Positions 32,256 to 41,105 of a stretch of 64,000 bases of DNA are shown here, piece after piece. The DNA is from Peptococcaceae bacterium UBA7702 (GTDB lineage: Bacteria > Bacillota > Dehalobacteriia > UBA7702). Where the stretch lies: contig DLGE01000005.1 in NCBI GenBank assembly GCA_002482535.1, forward strand, positions 1 through 64,000, written 5' to 3'. The notes below the pieces were generated by a model that saw only the letters and a program-made list of their open reading frames with translations, was not told the origin of the DNA and ran no database searches. The position numbers and the translations under genes were made by a program. Numbering within the stretch: position 1 is the first letter of the stretch; each line of letters starts with the position of its first letter.

Positions 32256-34316
32256 CTAAAGCTTCTTTATTACTACGGAGGATTTTGCGTACTTCACAAA
32301 CTTCGTGCGGTATACAAATGCGTCAAAGTCTCCGTGATTGGTGGTTTGAAACGCGCCCGGCGTGACCGGAAAGTTGGTTGAATCTGTATTGCCCGTAATA
32401 TAAACGCTGCCATCCGCACCGATTACGATGCCGTTAGCGCTAGTAGTATTATTTCCGCCTATATAGTTGGAAACAATAAAAGAGCTCCCGTCTTCCGATA
32501 CGACCGTGAGGAAAGCGGAGTAAGAGCCTAGCTGGGTGGTAGGCCTTACCCAGGGGGTTGTTGGGAAATTGGATGACGACGTGTAGCCGGCTACACATGC
32601 GCGGTTGCCGGAAGCCAGTGCTATTTCCGTCCCGTTGTCCTGAGAACCGCCTCCTAAATAGGTGCTGTAAACCAATGCGGAGCCATCGGCCGACAGTTTA
32701 AACACAAAAGCATCCGTGGTACCGCCGCCATAGGCGCTTTGCGCCGCGCCGGGTGTAACCGGAAAATCGGTAGACCTAACAGTGCCCGTCACATAGGCGT
32801 TTCCTTGTTCGTCTATACATAGAGCACTGCCTTGAACAGAATTACTGCCGCCCACATAGGTGGAATACACAAGACTGGAACCATCCGGCGAAAATTTGGT
32901 TACAAACACATCACTAGTGCCCTTTAAGGTTGTCTGAAACGCGCCGGGTGTTACGGGGAAGTCTGTGGCGTATGTGTCTCCCGTGGCATATACGCTGCCA
33001 GCCGCGTCGATTGCAATTCCTTGTACCTCTGTGAGGGAACTGCCGCCAAGATACGTGGAATAGATCAGCGCTGTGCCATCTGCGGAGATCTTGGAGACAA
33101 ATCCACTGGTGCTTCCGGGAGGAGACTGCTGGAACGCCCCCGGCGTGGTAGGAAAATCCGACGATATCGTGTGTCCGCCAACATAAGCGGAGCCATTCGT
33201 ATCCACCCGGATAGACCTGCCGCGATTAATTGAGCTTCCGCCAAGATAGGTGGAATACACAAGGCTTGCGCCATCCGGCGAAATCTTGGTGACATAGGCA
33301 GAAGGATCCCCCCGCATGGTTGTCTGAAACGCTCCCGGCGTTACTGGGAAATCAGTCGCCGATGTTGTTCCGACAACATAGGCGTGACCGGCGGTGTCAA
33401 TCGCAATTGAATTGCCTATTTCTCCGATATTGTTACTCCCTCCAAGATAAGTGGAATAGAGTAAGCTGCTGCCGTCTGCGCTGAACTTTGTAACAAACGT
33501 GGATCTACTGCCGTGAAGAGTTGTTTGAAAAACCCCCAATGTTGTGGGAAAATCAGCCGACGATGTATAGCCGGTAATATAGGCGCAGCTCTCGGCGTCT
33601 ACCGCTACGGAGACGGCGTTATCGTAGGCATTTCCTCCCAAAAGCGATGCGTAGGGCAGCAGCGGGTCGATGATGAGTTCCCGCGACGGGTCGTAGCCTT
33701 CGTCAATCCAAAAGCCATAGGAAAGCGCCCCGTCTATGCGGTAGCCGCAAGGCACATCCACACGCCGCCCGTCTATCATTTGATAGGCGACCGGGGCATC
33801 TTCCCGCACTTCGCCGTATTGGTGGGTAAGCACAAGGCTGCCGTCGTCGCCGACGGACAGGCTGTCCGCACCCTCGCAGGTCAGCCTGATGGAATCGGGA
33901 TTTATCCCGGGCGCAATGTGCCAATCAAGCTTAATTCCCTTTTGTGTGTGCCGTATAGTTAGGTCTATGCCCTTCCATACCTCGCTGTATCTTAATTCCC
34001 CATAGGTGGGGATATTGCTTTTCCATTCATCCGCGTTGCTGCCTATAAAATAATTTACCTTTCCCTCGTATGGTTCGGCACCCTGTAGGGATAGATGGGG
34101 GTTTGCGTCCACAAAACCCATGGACAAAGCGACGCCCCGCGTCCCGCCCGGTTCATCCCCGGTAAGCTCCATGGCGTGGATGATGCGCGACTTCATAAAG
34201 TAAAACTGGGTATGCTTCGCAGAGGTGCTAAACAGCGCCTCCTGCGGATACTGCCCATGATTTGGGACGAAGAAAGCCGGGGTCTTCACCGCGCTTTTCT
34301 GTGTTTTAATGTTCAT
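32256..34316 (-). CDS. SBBP-repeat beta-propeller protein (copy 2)
   Basis: A 686-residue paralogue of copy 1 with the same N-terminal domain (FFVPNHGQYPQEALF, GSNADEWKSNIPTYGELRY) and the same SBBP repeat train ending VVIKKL where copy 1 ends VILTKL. The two genes lie head to tail, 50 bases apart, and look like a tandem duplication that has since diverged most in the propeller blades. No signal peptide. AGGAAATCGG lies upstream of the ATG. Probably transcribed with the collagen-like gene 38 bases upstream. Confidence 0.85.
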   Translation of the reverse strand: MNIKTQKSAVKTPAFFVPNHGQYPQEALFSTSAKHTQFYFMKSRIIHAMELTGDEPGGTRGVALSMGFVDANPHLSLQGAEPYEGKVNYFIGSNADEWKSNIPTYGELRYSEVWKGIDLTIRHTQKGIKLDWHIAPGINPDSIRLTCEGADSLSVGDDGSLVLTHQYGEVREDAPVAYQMIDGRRVDVPCGYRIDGALSYGFWIDEGYDPSRELIIDPLLPYASLLGGNAYDNAVSVAVDAESCAYITGYTSSADFPTTLGVFQTTLHGSRSTFVTKFSADGSSLLYSTYLGGSNNIGEIGNSIAIDTAGHAYVVGTTSATDFPVTPGAFQTTMRGDPSAYVTKISPDGASLVYSTYLGGSSINRGRSIRVDTNGSAYVGGHTISSDFPTTPGAFQQSPPGSTSGFVSKISADGTALIYSTYLGGSSLTEVQGIAIDAAGSVYATGDTYATDFPVTPGAFQTTLKGTSDVFVTKFSPDGSSLVYSTYVGGSNSVQGSALCIDEQGNAYVTGTVRSTDFPVTPGAAQSAYGGGTTDAFVFKLSADGSALVYSTYLGGGSQDNGTEIALASGNRACVAGYTSSSNFPTTPWVRPTTQLGSYSAFLTVVSEDGSSFIVSNYIGGNNTTSANGIVIGADGSVYITGNTDSTNFPVTPGAFQTTNHGDFDAFVYRTKFVKYAKSSVVIKKL

Positions 34317-34354
34317 GTCCGATTTCCTCCAATTTGATATTTTCCCCGCACAGG

Positions 34355-35518
34355 CTAATCGATGCGCAAGGTTACAACATCCCCCGCCGCCAAGGAAAGG
34401 ATCGCTGAATCTGAAAACTCGCCGACTCCATTCCCGGTTGGGACAGAGGTGGAAACCACCGCCACGCCGTTCACTGCCAAGGACAGGACAATATCTGACG
34501 GTTCTGTTAACACAAACGTATAGTGTATCTCATAATCGCCGGCTTCCAGAATATTGATTCCACTAGTTTCCACAGTGTGCGTCACATTGACCAGAGGACC
34601 GTTTTCCATAAACCCAACACTATTTTCCGCCTCCGCAGCCCAGTCCGACCCCGAAACAGGCGTATAAACATAGCCATAGGTGAGGATCGGTTCGGCGCCG
34701 GTCGGTCCAGTGGGGCCGATGTCGCCCTGCGGTCCAGTGGGGCCAATGTCGCCCTGCGGGCCGGTGGGGCCGATGTCGCCCTGCGGGCCGGTAGGACCGG
34801 TATCGCCCTGAGCTCCGGTGGGTCCGATGTCGCCCTGCGGTCCAGTGGGGCCGATGTCGCCCTGCGGGCCGGTGGGGCCAGTAACATTCGGATTCTCTAT
34901 TGCTACAATGGCCGAACCTTGAGTTACTGTGATATCAAGTGTAGTTGATTCGAATATTAAATCTTCACCGAAACCAAGAGTGGCCGTGCCGGTAGTTCCT
35001 ATAACACTAAACAGATTTTCACCGGGTACAAATGTCCCAGTCGGTCCCGTGGGACCTGTCGGGCCAATATCACCTTGCGGGCCGGTCGGACCTGTGGGAC
35101 CGGTTATTCCCGTATCATCTAATCCAATTACAGCCAAAGATGCTTTGACCGGCACAATTGTTGAATAATAAATCGCAGCGCCGCTGATATTCCTCAATTC
35201 TACGGTTACAGGCACTGCTACAACATCTATGACGCCAACTCCGACCACTTCTCCTGTTTTGATTGGAGAATTGCCGATTATGATATCTTCTTGCGATGAA
35301 ACCAGCGCAAATCCAGTGCCCATGGTCGATATAGAGGATTGCGTAGCTACCCACCAATCCAGTTTATACTGCCCAGGTTCATTAAAGGTGATGAATCCGG
35401 TGGCAGAATTGTAGCTGATATTGCCGTTGGAATATACGATAGAGTCAAACAACACATTTGAGCTTATGGCTATGGAACTTGTGGCAATTCGTTCTATTTG
35501 AAGAGCAATATTACTCAT
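34355..35518 (-). CDS. Collagen-like protein with flanking jelly-roll-type domains
   Basis: A 387-residue BclA-like protein. An N-terminal beta domain (~1-130: ALQIERIATSSIAISSN, GFITFNEPGQYKLDWWV) is followed by two runs of Gly-Pro-Thr collagen triplets (about 135-165 and 212-276) and a C-terminal beta domain (~280-387: GYVYTPVSGSDWAAEA, YEIHYTFVLTEPSDIVLSLAVNG) resembling the trimeric C1q/TNF-like end of BclA. The second collagen run is encoded by near-identical 27-base units (GPTGPQGDI). No signal peptide, as expected for mother-cell-made exosporium filaments. AGGAGG precedes the ATG inside the small upstream frame. Confidence 0.85.
   Translation of the reverse strand: MSNIALQIERIATSSIAISSNVLFDSIVYSNGNISYNSATGFITFNEPGQYKLDWWVATQSSISTMGTGFALVSSQEDIIIGNSPIKTGEVVGVGVIDVVAVPVTVELRNISGAAIYYSTIVPVKASLAVIGLDDTGITGPTGPTGPQGDIGPTGPTGPTGTFVPGENLFSVIGTTGTATLGFGEDLIFESTTLDITVTQGSAIVAIENPNVTGPTGPQGDIGPTGPQGDIGPTGAQGDTGPTGPQGDIGPTGPQGDIGPTGPQGDIGPTGPTGAEPILTYGYVYTPVSGSDWAAEAENSVGFMENGPLVNVTHTVETSGINILEAGDYEIHYTFVLTEPSDIVLSLAVNGVAVVSTSVPTGNGVGEFSDSAILSLAAGDVVTLRID
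34690..34885. repeat. 27-base tandem repeat encoding collagen triplets
   Basis: Seven or so consecutive units of about 27 bases, each coding GPTGPQGDI or a one-residue variant, lie inside the collagen-like gene. Such perfect in-frame repeats commonly change copy number by slippage, altering filament length. Confidence 0.85.
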
Positions 35519-35693
35519 AATAACCTCCTATCCAGCTTAAAACGTGGCTCTTTAATTCACTATTTAGACTTTTCAATACCGGCATTAATCCGTAATTTAC
35601 AGTGGCACCGGTATCGTTCCTAAGACGCAGAACGGCTGGTGTTGCCATTACAGTAATAAATGCGCGGACATTTACAGGGACTGCAAGTGGCAT
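35511..35693 (-). pseudogene. Short frame related to the collagen-like protein N-domain, possible remnant
   Basis: A 60-residue frame that ends in an 8-base overlap (ATGAGTAA) with the collagen-like gene and carries that gene's ribosome site. Its middle, LRLRNDTGATVNYGLMPVLKSLNS, parallels VELRNISGAAIYYSTIVPVKASL in the neighbour's N-terminal domain. No good ribosome site precedes its own ATG (35693). It may be the tail of a decayed duplicate, or a short coupled reading frame that sets translation of the collagen-like gene. Confidence 0.5.
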
Positions 35694-36070
35694 TTATTAT
35701 ATTATTAATAGGAAACCCTTGATCATTTTTCATCATGTTTCCTTCGGTTCGGAATATTATCAGGGCATTATACTGCCCATATATCATATGTTGAAAAACG
35801 GGATAATGTTATTGTACAAAAGAGTGTAGACTCACAGTGCCCATGAGCGTTCGCCGAAAAAGATCAGAAGAATTTACATGAATATTTTTAACCGTTTTAT
35901 ACAATGGGGTGGATGGGCGGTAAGAGAAACTTAAAGCCAAGCTTTTGTCTGTGGTGAAGATAGAGCCTAGGCCGCATACTTTCCCTCGTGGATAAAGGCA
36001 CCTTATTTATTCTGCGCGCCAGGCTTGCATCTTTTTTGACAAGCTATTCAAGGCAAGTCCACAAGAAATT

Positions 36071-36229
36071 ATGGCTGGACAAAAAGATGAAAATGGCGTG
36101 TTCATTGAGGAATATGGTCTTGCAAATATTTCGTGTCATCATAGGCACCAGCTGATAAAAAATGCACCAGTGAGGTATCATCAGGAGGAACGTATCATTG
36201 TATCAAAAGCAAGGTCTATAGACAAATAA
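36071..36229 (+). CDS. Possible 52-aa hypothetical protein or decayed gene end
   Basis: ATG at 36071 gives MAGQKDENGVFIEEYG and later ISCHHRHQLIKN, ending at TAA 36227-36229, directly followed by a terminator. The frame stays open 20 codons upstream of the ATG, and no ribosome site is visible, so it may be the 3-prime remnant of a longer gene. Unrecognised. Confidence 0.3.
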   Translation: MAGQKDENGVFIEEYGLANISCHHRHQLIKNAPVRYHQEERIIVSKARSIDK

Positions 36230-36231
36230 AA

Positions 36232-36280
36232 TACCCACCCTTTAGGGTGGGTACGGCCTGTCTTATGACAGGCCTGTTTT
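36232..36280. terminator. Double-hairpin bidirectional terminator
   Basis: TACCCACCC-TTTA-GGGTGGGTA (36232-36253) and GGCCTGTC-TTAT-GACAGGCC (36255-36274). On the plus strand TGTTTTG follows; on the minus strand TTTTATTT follows the first hairpin, so it can also end the leftward chemotaxis gene. Confidence 0.8.
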
Positions 36281-36350
36281 GTTGTTTGGATTAAAAAGAA
36301 CCGTTATTAAACCCTAAATCAGGTTTTTTATAATGGATTTTCTTTTGGTA

Positions 36351-38054
36351 CTATTGAATCTTAAATTGAGAAAGGGCGTCATGCAATTTTTGCGCCTGCA
36401 ATGAAATTTCTTGGGCCGATGCGGCCGACTGTTCGGCGGTGGCGGAATTAGCCTGAACCACCAAGGAAATTTGACTAATGCCTTTCGTGATGTCCGAGAT
36501 AGTCTGAGTTTGCCGTTGCGATGCTTCGTTGATCATGCGCACGGCATTGGCGCTGAGTACAGCCAGCTCTGTCGCGCTTTTTAATTGGTCTTTGGTACGG
36601 GATGTAAGTATGTTTCCCTCAGTCACATTGGAAAGGCTGTTCTGAATCAGTGTCGTGGTTTCTTGTGCCGCCCCGGCGGATTTATTGGCCAGTGCGCGCA
36701 CTTCTTCAGCCACAACCGCAAAGCCTTTTCCATATTGCCCGGCCTGAGCAGCTTCCACGGCCGCGTTGAGCGCCAAAATATTTGTTTGAAATGCGATATC
36801 ATCGATAACCTTGATCACTTTGCTGATCTGCCGTGAGCTTTCATTGATATTTTCCATCGCTTGCGCCATCTCACCCATTGAAAACAGGCTCTTCTCCATT
36901 AGTTCGCCGGTACGGCAGGTGTCTGCATAGGTGCTCTGGGCCTGACCGGCATTGTCCTTGGAGCCTTTTAGCACCTCATTTAAGGATGTGTCGAATTTCT
37001 GGAGCATGACCGACTGTTCTGTACTGCCGTCAGCCAAATCCTGTGCTCCTGCTGCGATCTGCTGTGAGCCGAGGGACACCTGGCCTGCGCTTTCCTTAAT
37101 ATCTGCGAGCAGGCGGTTGAGCTTCGACATCATGTGCTGTAGCGCAATGCTCATCGCATCCCTTGGGCCGCGGGATGTCACCTGCATCGTGAGGTTTCCC
37201 TCAGCCAGTTGCTCGAGAAGCTCCACCTGTAACTTTGTGTATGCAGATATCTTCACAAAGGATGCTGCCAGCACACCGATTTCATCAGTGCGGTCTGTGT
37301 TAATATTTACGTCGATATCACCATCAGCCATCTGATCTGCCACTGACGTCAGTGCAGAAAGCGGCCTTCTAATGTTCTGCCGTATGATAAAGGCGCACAA
37401 AATGGAAAAGGCTACTAAGAACACCAGGATAATTAAGGCGATGCGCCATCCGAATCCGATTGTGTCATTTATGACTTCATTGACGCTCAAATCTACGCCA
37501 ATCACACCGATTACGGCGCCGTCTTTATCTATGATGGGTGCAAACCCTGATACCATTGTGCCAAAGTCACCGGACTCATAAACTTTACTGACCCGGGGCA
37601 CGCCGTCGCGGAGCACATCGAACATCTCATCGGCATAGACGTTCTCGCCATTGATCACGATATCTTCCGTTTGTCCAAGGTCTATTTCGGCTTCATCATT
37701 GAGTGCGTCGTTGAACCCCTCTGCAAAATAGGTCATCGAATCGGAGTAGTTTCCGTCCAATACATAGAGATAGGCGACATTTGTCCGGATGGTGATTTGG
37801 TCCAGATTCTTCTTTACCGTATACCAGTAGTCATTTTTTTCGAGTGTTCGCATAATCTCCGTAAATTCATCCGGCTCAATTAACGCCGCGGCTGAAAGTG
37901 CGATGTCAAGGGCGCGATTTGCGTTGGCCTCTATGGAATCACTTCGATACAGTGTGACGCTGGCGATGCCTACCGTCACCGCACATAACATAATCATTCC
38001 CACCAGCAGCGCTGATATTTTAATGGATAGAGAGCTTTTTACTTTTCTTAGCAT
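36351..38054 (-). CDS. Methyl-accepting chemotaxis protein
   Basis: A 567-residue transmembrane receptor: TM1 at about 12-35, an extracellular Cache-like sensor (~36-205, with VAYLYVLDGNYSDSMTYF and VIGVIGVDLSVNEVI), TM2 about 207-228, HAMP (RRPLSALTSVADQMADGDIDV), and a cytosolic signalling domain with the conserved hairpin IAFQTNILALNAAVEAAQAG and EEVRALANKSA. It relays ligand binding to CheA/CheW. No other chemotaxis gene lies nearby. The ligand is unknown; single-Cache receptors often sense small acids or amino acids. Confidence 0.93.
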   Translation of the reverse strand: MLRKVKSSLSIKISALLVGMIMLCAVTVGIASVTLYRSDSIEANANRALDIALSAAALIEPDEFTEIMRTLEKNDYWYTVKKNLDQITIRTNVAYLYVLDGNYSDSMTYFAEGFNDALNDEAEIDLGQTEDIVINGENVYADEMFDVLRDGVPRVSKVYESGDFGTMVSGFAPIIDKDGAVIGVIGVDLSVNEVINDTIGFGWRIALIILVFLVAFSILCAFIIRQNIRRPLSALTSVADQMADGDIDVNINTDRTDEIGVLAASFVKISAYTKLQVELLEQLAEGNLTMQVTSRGPRDAMSIALQHMMSKLNRLLADIKESAGQVSLGSQQIAAGAQDLADGSTEQSVMLQKFDTSLNEVLKGSKDNAGQAQSTYADTCRTGELMEKSLFSMGEMAQAMENINESSRQISKVIKVIDDIAFQTNILALNAAVEAAQAGQYGKGFAVVAEEVRALANKSAGAAQETTTLIQNSLSNVTEGNILTSRTKDQLKSATELAVLSANAVRMINEASQRQTQTISDITKGISQISLVVQANSATAEQSAASAQEISLQAQKLHDALSQFKIQ

Positions 38055-38848
38055 AAATCTGTCTCCAAATCGTAATATTTATTTTGATAAATCGTGTGGC
38101 GGCGAGTGGACATAGGAAGTCTCGTGGCAAAGAAAATTACGAAATGACCATAGCGGCAAGACCTGTTCCCTGCTTGAGGCATAAAAATACGATAAAAATA
38201 TATATTTTACGACATATTATACTATAAAAATTTCTTAAGTAAATAGAAATTAACTTTTATTAAGTCAATTTCACTCATTTTTTTATTTAAATTTTAGCTT
38301 ATCGGTGAAATTATGAGCATTATCTCCCCTCGGCTTTCATCGTTTAAGAAGCAAAACTGGAATATAAGAGAAAGAACACAGAGCATTATGTGAAAATAAA
38401 GAAATTTTTTTCCTTTTGTGCATACAACATAAAAAAGATCCATCCATCGGATGGGCCTTTTTTATGGTAAAAACCACCGGGAAGATCCGACGCTTATGGA
38501 AAAGGCTGTTCTTCTGAGGTTTTTCGCGGTAGTAGAAAAATTTAAAACTCTGTGATATCATAATTAACATATGCACGGCAACGGTTTCCTTGATTCTTAA
38601 TAGGAAATACCGGCAAACGTGAAATTGTATCAATATTACCGCTATTAGACGAATAAAACAAATCCAAACATGGCTTTTATGAGCTCATTTTTCAGATTTG
38701 TTTTTTTGCTTATCTGAACGTTGCGGGGAAGCCTAAAAGCAGGCAAAAGGGAAATGCATAGATCGCAATCCCTATAACGGATTGATTTTGAAAAGCAACA
38801 AGAGGATCATAAAATTCGATTCCCATTCACTGGAAGGAGATATTCTTC
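38055..38848. other. AT-rich intergenic region
   Basis: 794 bases between divergent genes. The only clear element is a hairpin CCATCC/GGATGG (38440-38454) flanked by an A-run and a T-run, a bidirectional terminator without an obvious transcript. A 98-codon minus-strand frame across it has no ribosome site or protein-like composition. Confidence 0.5.
38431..38463. terminator. Orphan bidirectional terminator hairpin
   Basis: AAAAAAG-AT-CCATCC-ATC-GGATGG-GC-CTTTTTT, symmetrical for both strands; no gene is close to its ends. Confidence 0.6.
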
Positions 38849-39814
38849 ATGAGTTCAAAGAAACTGGAAGCAGACCGTAAAAAGCCGCAGGCAAAAAAGA
38901 TTTTTATCAGTATTGCTATTGTTTTTGTTGTACTTTTTGTGGGGGTGCTTGTTGCCATTCCTTTTTTGGTGATGCCCATGTTCCTTGGACAACGGCTTGA
39001 ACAAACACAATACATTTCTACAGATTATGGAATTGATTCTAAACGGATAACACTAAAAACAGACGATTCTTTATCAATTGCCGCATGGCGTACTCGGGCA
39101 GATCATTCCAAAGGCACCATCATTCTTTTATCAGGAATTGATAATCCTTCGGTCACAGCTTTTTTTGGATACGCCAAGATGCTGGCCGACAATGGTTGGG
39201 ATTCTTTGTTGATTGAGATGCGCGCCCGCAGTGAAAGTGAGGGTGAGGAAATCGGCTTGGGAATGACCGAATGGCTTGATGTCAAAGCCGGCGTTGACTA
39301 TCTTATTGGCGACGCTGAAAGCAGGGATTTACCAATTGTGGCGATGGGAACTTCGATGGGGGCAGGCACCGTTATCATTGCAGCCGGCGAGCTTTCCGAA
39401 ATTGATGCCGTCATTTCAATTTCCGCTTTTTCTTCCTGGTCTGATATGTTTGTGGAGTATATGTCTATGTCGGATGTTCCTAAAGTAATTGCCGTTTTAG
39501 ACAAGCCCTTCGTTAACATGTACTTGGGTTTCCATTTTGGTTTTGATGCCTTAAAATATTCACCATTTAACGGCATTTCAAAATTAGGAGAGCGCCCCAT
39601 TCTGATGATGCACTCCACAGAAGATTCTCAAGTTCCTTATTCGGAATTTGAAAAATTGTTTGATGAAGCAAATAAAAATCAAATTGACGTAACTACCTTC
39701 ATCCGTAAAGGTGATGAACATTTTATATGTTATGACGAGTATTTTGATATTCCAACGCAAGATCTGGAATTTAGCAAAACTGTTCTTGACTTCCTTAACG
39801 TCAATTTTCCCTGA
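38849..39814 (+). CDS. Membrane-anchored alpha/beta hydrolase
   Basis: A 321-residue serine hydrolase with a basic N-terminus and one membrane helix (KIFISIAIVFVVLFVGVLVA). The catalytic triad reads as Ser in GTSMGAG (nucleophile elbow), Asp in MHSTEDSQVP and His in KGDEHFI. YGIDSKRITLKTDDSLSIAAW and WDSLLIEMRAR match the peptidase S9/BAAT-like hydrolases of Bacillota. AAGGAG precedes the ATG. It is monocistronic with a terminator downstream; the substrate is unknown. Confidence 0.85.
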   Translation: MSSKKLEADRKKPQAKKIFISIAIVFVVLFVGVLVAIPFLVMPMFLGQRLEQTQYISTDYGIDSKRITLKTDDSLSIAAWRTRADHSKGTIILLSGIDNPSVTAFFGYAKMLADNGWDSLLIEMRARSESEGEEIGLGMTEWLDVKAGVDYLIGDAESRDLPIVAMGTSMGAGTVIIAAGELSEIDAVISISAFSSWSDMFVEYMSMSDVPKVIAVLDKPFVNMYLGFHFGFDALKYSPFNGISKLGERPILMMHSTEDSQVPYSEFEKLFDEANKNQIDVTTFIRKGDEHFICYDEYFDIPTQDLEFSKTVLDFLNVNFP

Positions 39815-39908
39815 TACACCGGTGAGCAATTGTGGGGACCATGTCGGGACACTGGGGTTTCGCGTAACGAGTATAGGTATCGTGTTAATGCAGCACCTGC
39901 AACAAAAC

Positions 39909-39956
39909 GACTCCGTTGCCAATCGGCTCACTTCGGAAGGCAGCGGAGTCATTTTT
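39909..39956 (+). terminator. Terminator after the alpha/beta hydrolase
   Basis: GACTCCGTTGCC (39909-39920) pairs, with one G-U, with GGCAGCGGAGTC (39939-39950), followed by ATTTTT. Confidence 0.75.
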
Positions 39957-39986
39957 ATATGAAGTCTGAATATAAATAAAAACATA

Positions 39987-40015
39987 TTGACAAACGATAA
40001 AAGTTTTACTATAAT
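39987..40015 (+). promoter_or_regulatory. Consensus promoter of the DUF2975/HTH pair
   Basis: TTGACA (39987-39992), 17 bases, TATAAT (40010-40015): a full consensus sigma-A promoter 33 bases before the start. Confidence 0.85.
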
Positions 40016-40047
40016 CAATGTTACAATAAAAAAGAGGGGTGTTTTTT

Positions 40048-40527
40048 ATGAAACGTTGTTCAACGATCGTCCTTCGTTGTGCGGTTGTCTTTGCTGGAAT
40101 CACTATGCTTGTTATATGCGGCGTCATTGCATGGATTGCATTTTTTGAAAACAGACCCAGCCCTTATCACATCGAATATATTGGCTTAATTGGAACATAT
40201 GCGGCTGCGATACCCTACTTCATCGCACTGTATCAGGCAATGAAACTGTTGGGGTATATCGACGCTAACTGCGCATTCTCGGAATTATCTGTAAAGTCGT
40301 TGGCTATGATTGAACGCTGTGCGATCGTCGTTTTTATGATTACTACAGTAGGTGGATTGCCCTTTTTTTACACCCTGGTACACTTGGATGGGGACACTCC
40401 GGGTTTTATGTTAATCGGTATTGTGATTTCGGGTAGCGCATTTTTAATTGCTGTGTTTACTTCCCTCTTAAAACGGCTCTTACAGGACGCTATTGATGTC
40501 AAATCGGAAAACGATTTGACGATATGA
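40048..40527 (+). CDS. DUF2975 family membrane protein
   Basis: A 159-residue protein with four transmembrane helices (CAVVFAGITMLVICGVIAWIA near the N-terminus; HIEYIGLIGTYAAAIPYFIA; VVFMITTVGGLPFFY; GFMLIGIVISGSAFLIAVF) and the DUF2975 motif LSVKSLAMIERCAI before the third helix. It is paired with a small Cro/C1 regulator ten bases downstream, the standard arrangement of this family (YoaS-YozG type). ATG 40048 with GAGGGG upstream. Function unknown. Confidence 0.85.
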   Translation: MKRCSTIVLRCAVVFAGITMLVICGVIAWIAFFENRPSPYHIEYIGLIGTYAAAIPYFIALYQAMKLLGYIDANCAFSELSVKSLAMIERCAIVVFMITTVGGLPFFYTLVHLDGDTPGFMLIGIVISGSAFLIAVFTSLLKRLLQDAIDVKSENDLTI

Positions 40528-40537
40528 GGTAATTGAT

Positions 40538-40759
40538 ATGGCAATTATAGTTAATGTAGACGTTATGTTGGCAAAAAGAAAAATGAGCGTCACAGAGCTT
40601 TCCGAGGGTGTTGGCATCACGATGGCCAATCTTTCTATATTGAAAAACGGAAAAGCAAGGGCAATTAGGTTCTCGACCTTAGAAGCAATTTGCAAGGTCT
40701 TGGATTGTCAACCCGGTGATATTTTGGAGTATAAAAGCGACAAGGGTATTGATGAATAA
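40538..40759 (+). CDS. Small Cro/C1-type HTH regulator (YozG-like)
   Basis: A 73-residue single-domain DNA-binding protein: AIIVNVDVMLAKRKMSVTEL, the helix-turn-helix EGVGITMANLSILKNGKARA, and LEAICKVLDCQPGDILEY, the signature of short XRE proteins coupled to DUF2975 genes. It probably autoregulates the pair through the strong promoter at 39987. Inferred from gene pairing. Confidence 0.9.
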   Translation: MAIIVNVDVMLAKRKMSVTELSEGVGITMANLSILKNGKARAIRFSTLEAICKVLDCQPGDILEYKSDKGIDE

Positions 40760-40883
40760 TACGGCATAATACTATTTTATGTAATTTTTGCTTATAAAGT
40801 TTTGCGATTCTGTCCTAAATGCAGGCAAGAAAATTTGGTGAATGCGCGGCAGTTTTTAACACATATTCATCTTATTAAAAATA

Positions 40884-40912
40884 TTGCAATTTAGTGGTCG
40901 CGGTGTTATGAT
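40884..40912 (+). promoter_or_regulatory. Promoter of the riboswitch transcript
   Basis: TTGCAA (40884-40889), 17 bases, TATGAT (40907-40912). A start near 40919 would place the riboswitch P1 helix about ten bases into the RNA. Confidence 0.75.
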
Positions 40913-40929
40913 ATCTTATAGATCAATAT

Positions 40930-41024
40930 AACCTATAAAGAGTGCGTGAGAGACAAGCTCGTTGACCGCACGACAACCTGCCGGACAAGACGGTAAGGTG
41001 TCAAAGCTTGACCGATGGGTTTTG
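40930..41024 (+). ncRNA. SAM-I riboswitch aptamer
   Basis: The RNA has the S-box layout: P1 AACCUAU (40930-40936) pairs with AUGGGUU (41014-41020), followed by AAAGAG; P2 with GUGCG/CGCAC and a GAGAGAC...GCUCGUUGACC kink and pseudoknot region; CAACC; P3 GCCG/CGGU; the AAGGUG joining strand; and a short P4 hairpin GUCAA-AGC-UUGAC before CCGAUG. These conserved blocks are those of SAM-I. P4 is unusually short. It controls the gene at 41106 through the terminator that follows. Confidence 0.85.
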
Positions 41025-41043
41025 GATAATGTGTAGATACAAT

Positions 41044-41076
41044 CAGTCCTATCGGAACGATAGGACTGTTTTTCTT
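41044..41076 (+). terminator. Riboswitch-controlled intrinsic terminator
   Basis: CAGTCCTATCG, loop GAA, CGATAGGACTG, TTTTTCTTT. CGAUGGG, the 3-prime strand of P1, can instead pair perfectly (one G-U) with CCUAUCG of this terminator, a textbook antiterminator. SAM binding would hold P1, free the terminator and stop transcription. Confidence 0.9.
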
Positions 41077-41105
41077 TATAGGTTATGCGATAAGGATGCA
41101 AACGT

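Larger units (their letters stand above)
35694..36350. other. Gene-poor interval
   Basis: 657 bases of AT-rich sequence with one weak small frame (36071-36229) and a double hairpin at 36232-36274. No promoter or RNA is identified with confidence; it may be decayed DNA. Confidence 0.5.

Noticed and set aside
34690..34885. Regular repeats that could be a CRISPR array
   Set aside because: The units are contiguous, in frame and code for collagen triplets; there are no spacers and no cas genes.
38337..38633. 98-codon minus-strand frame in the 38-kb gap
   Set aside because: It crosses a symmetric terminator hairpin, lacks a ribosome site and has no protein-like pattern.
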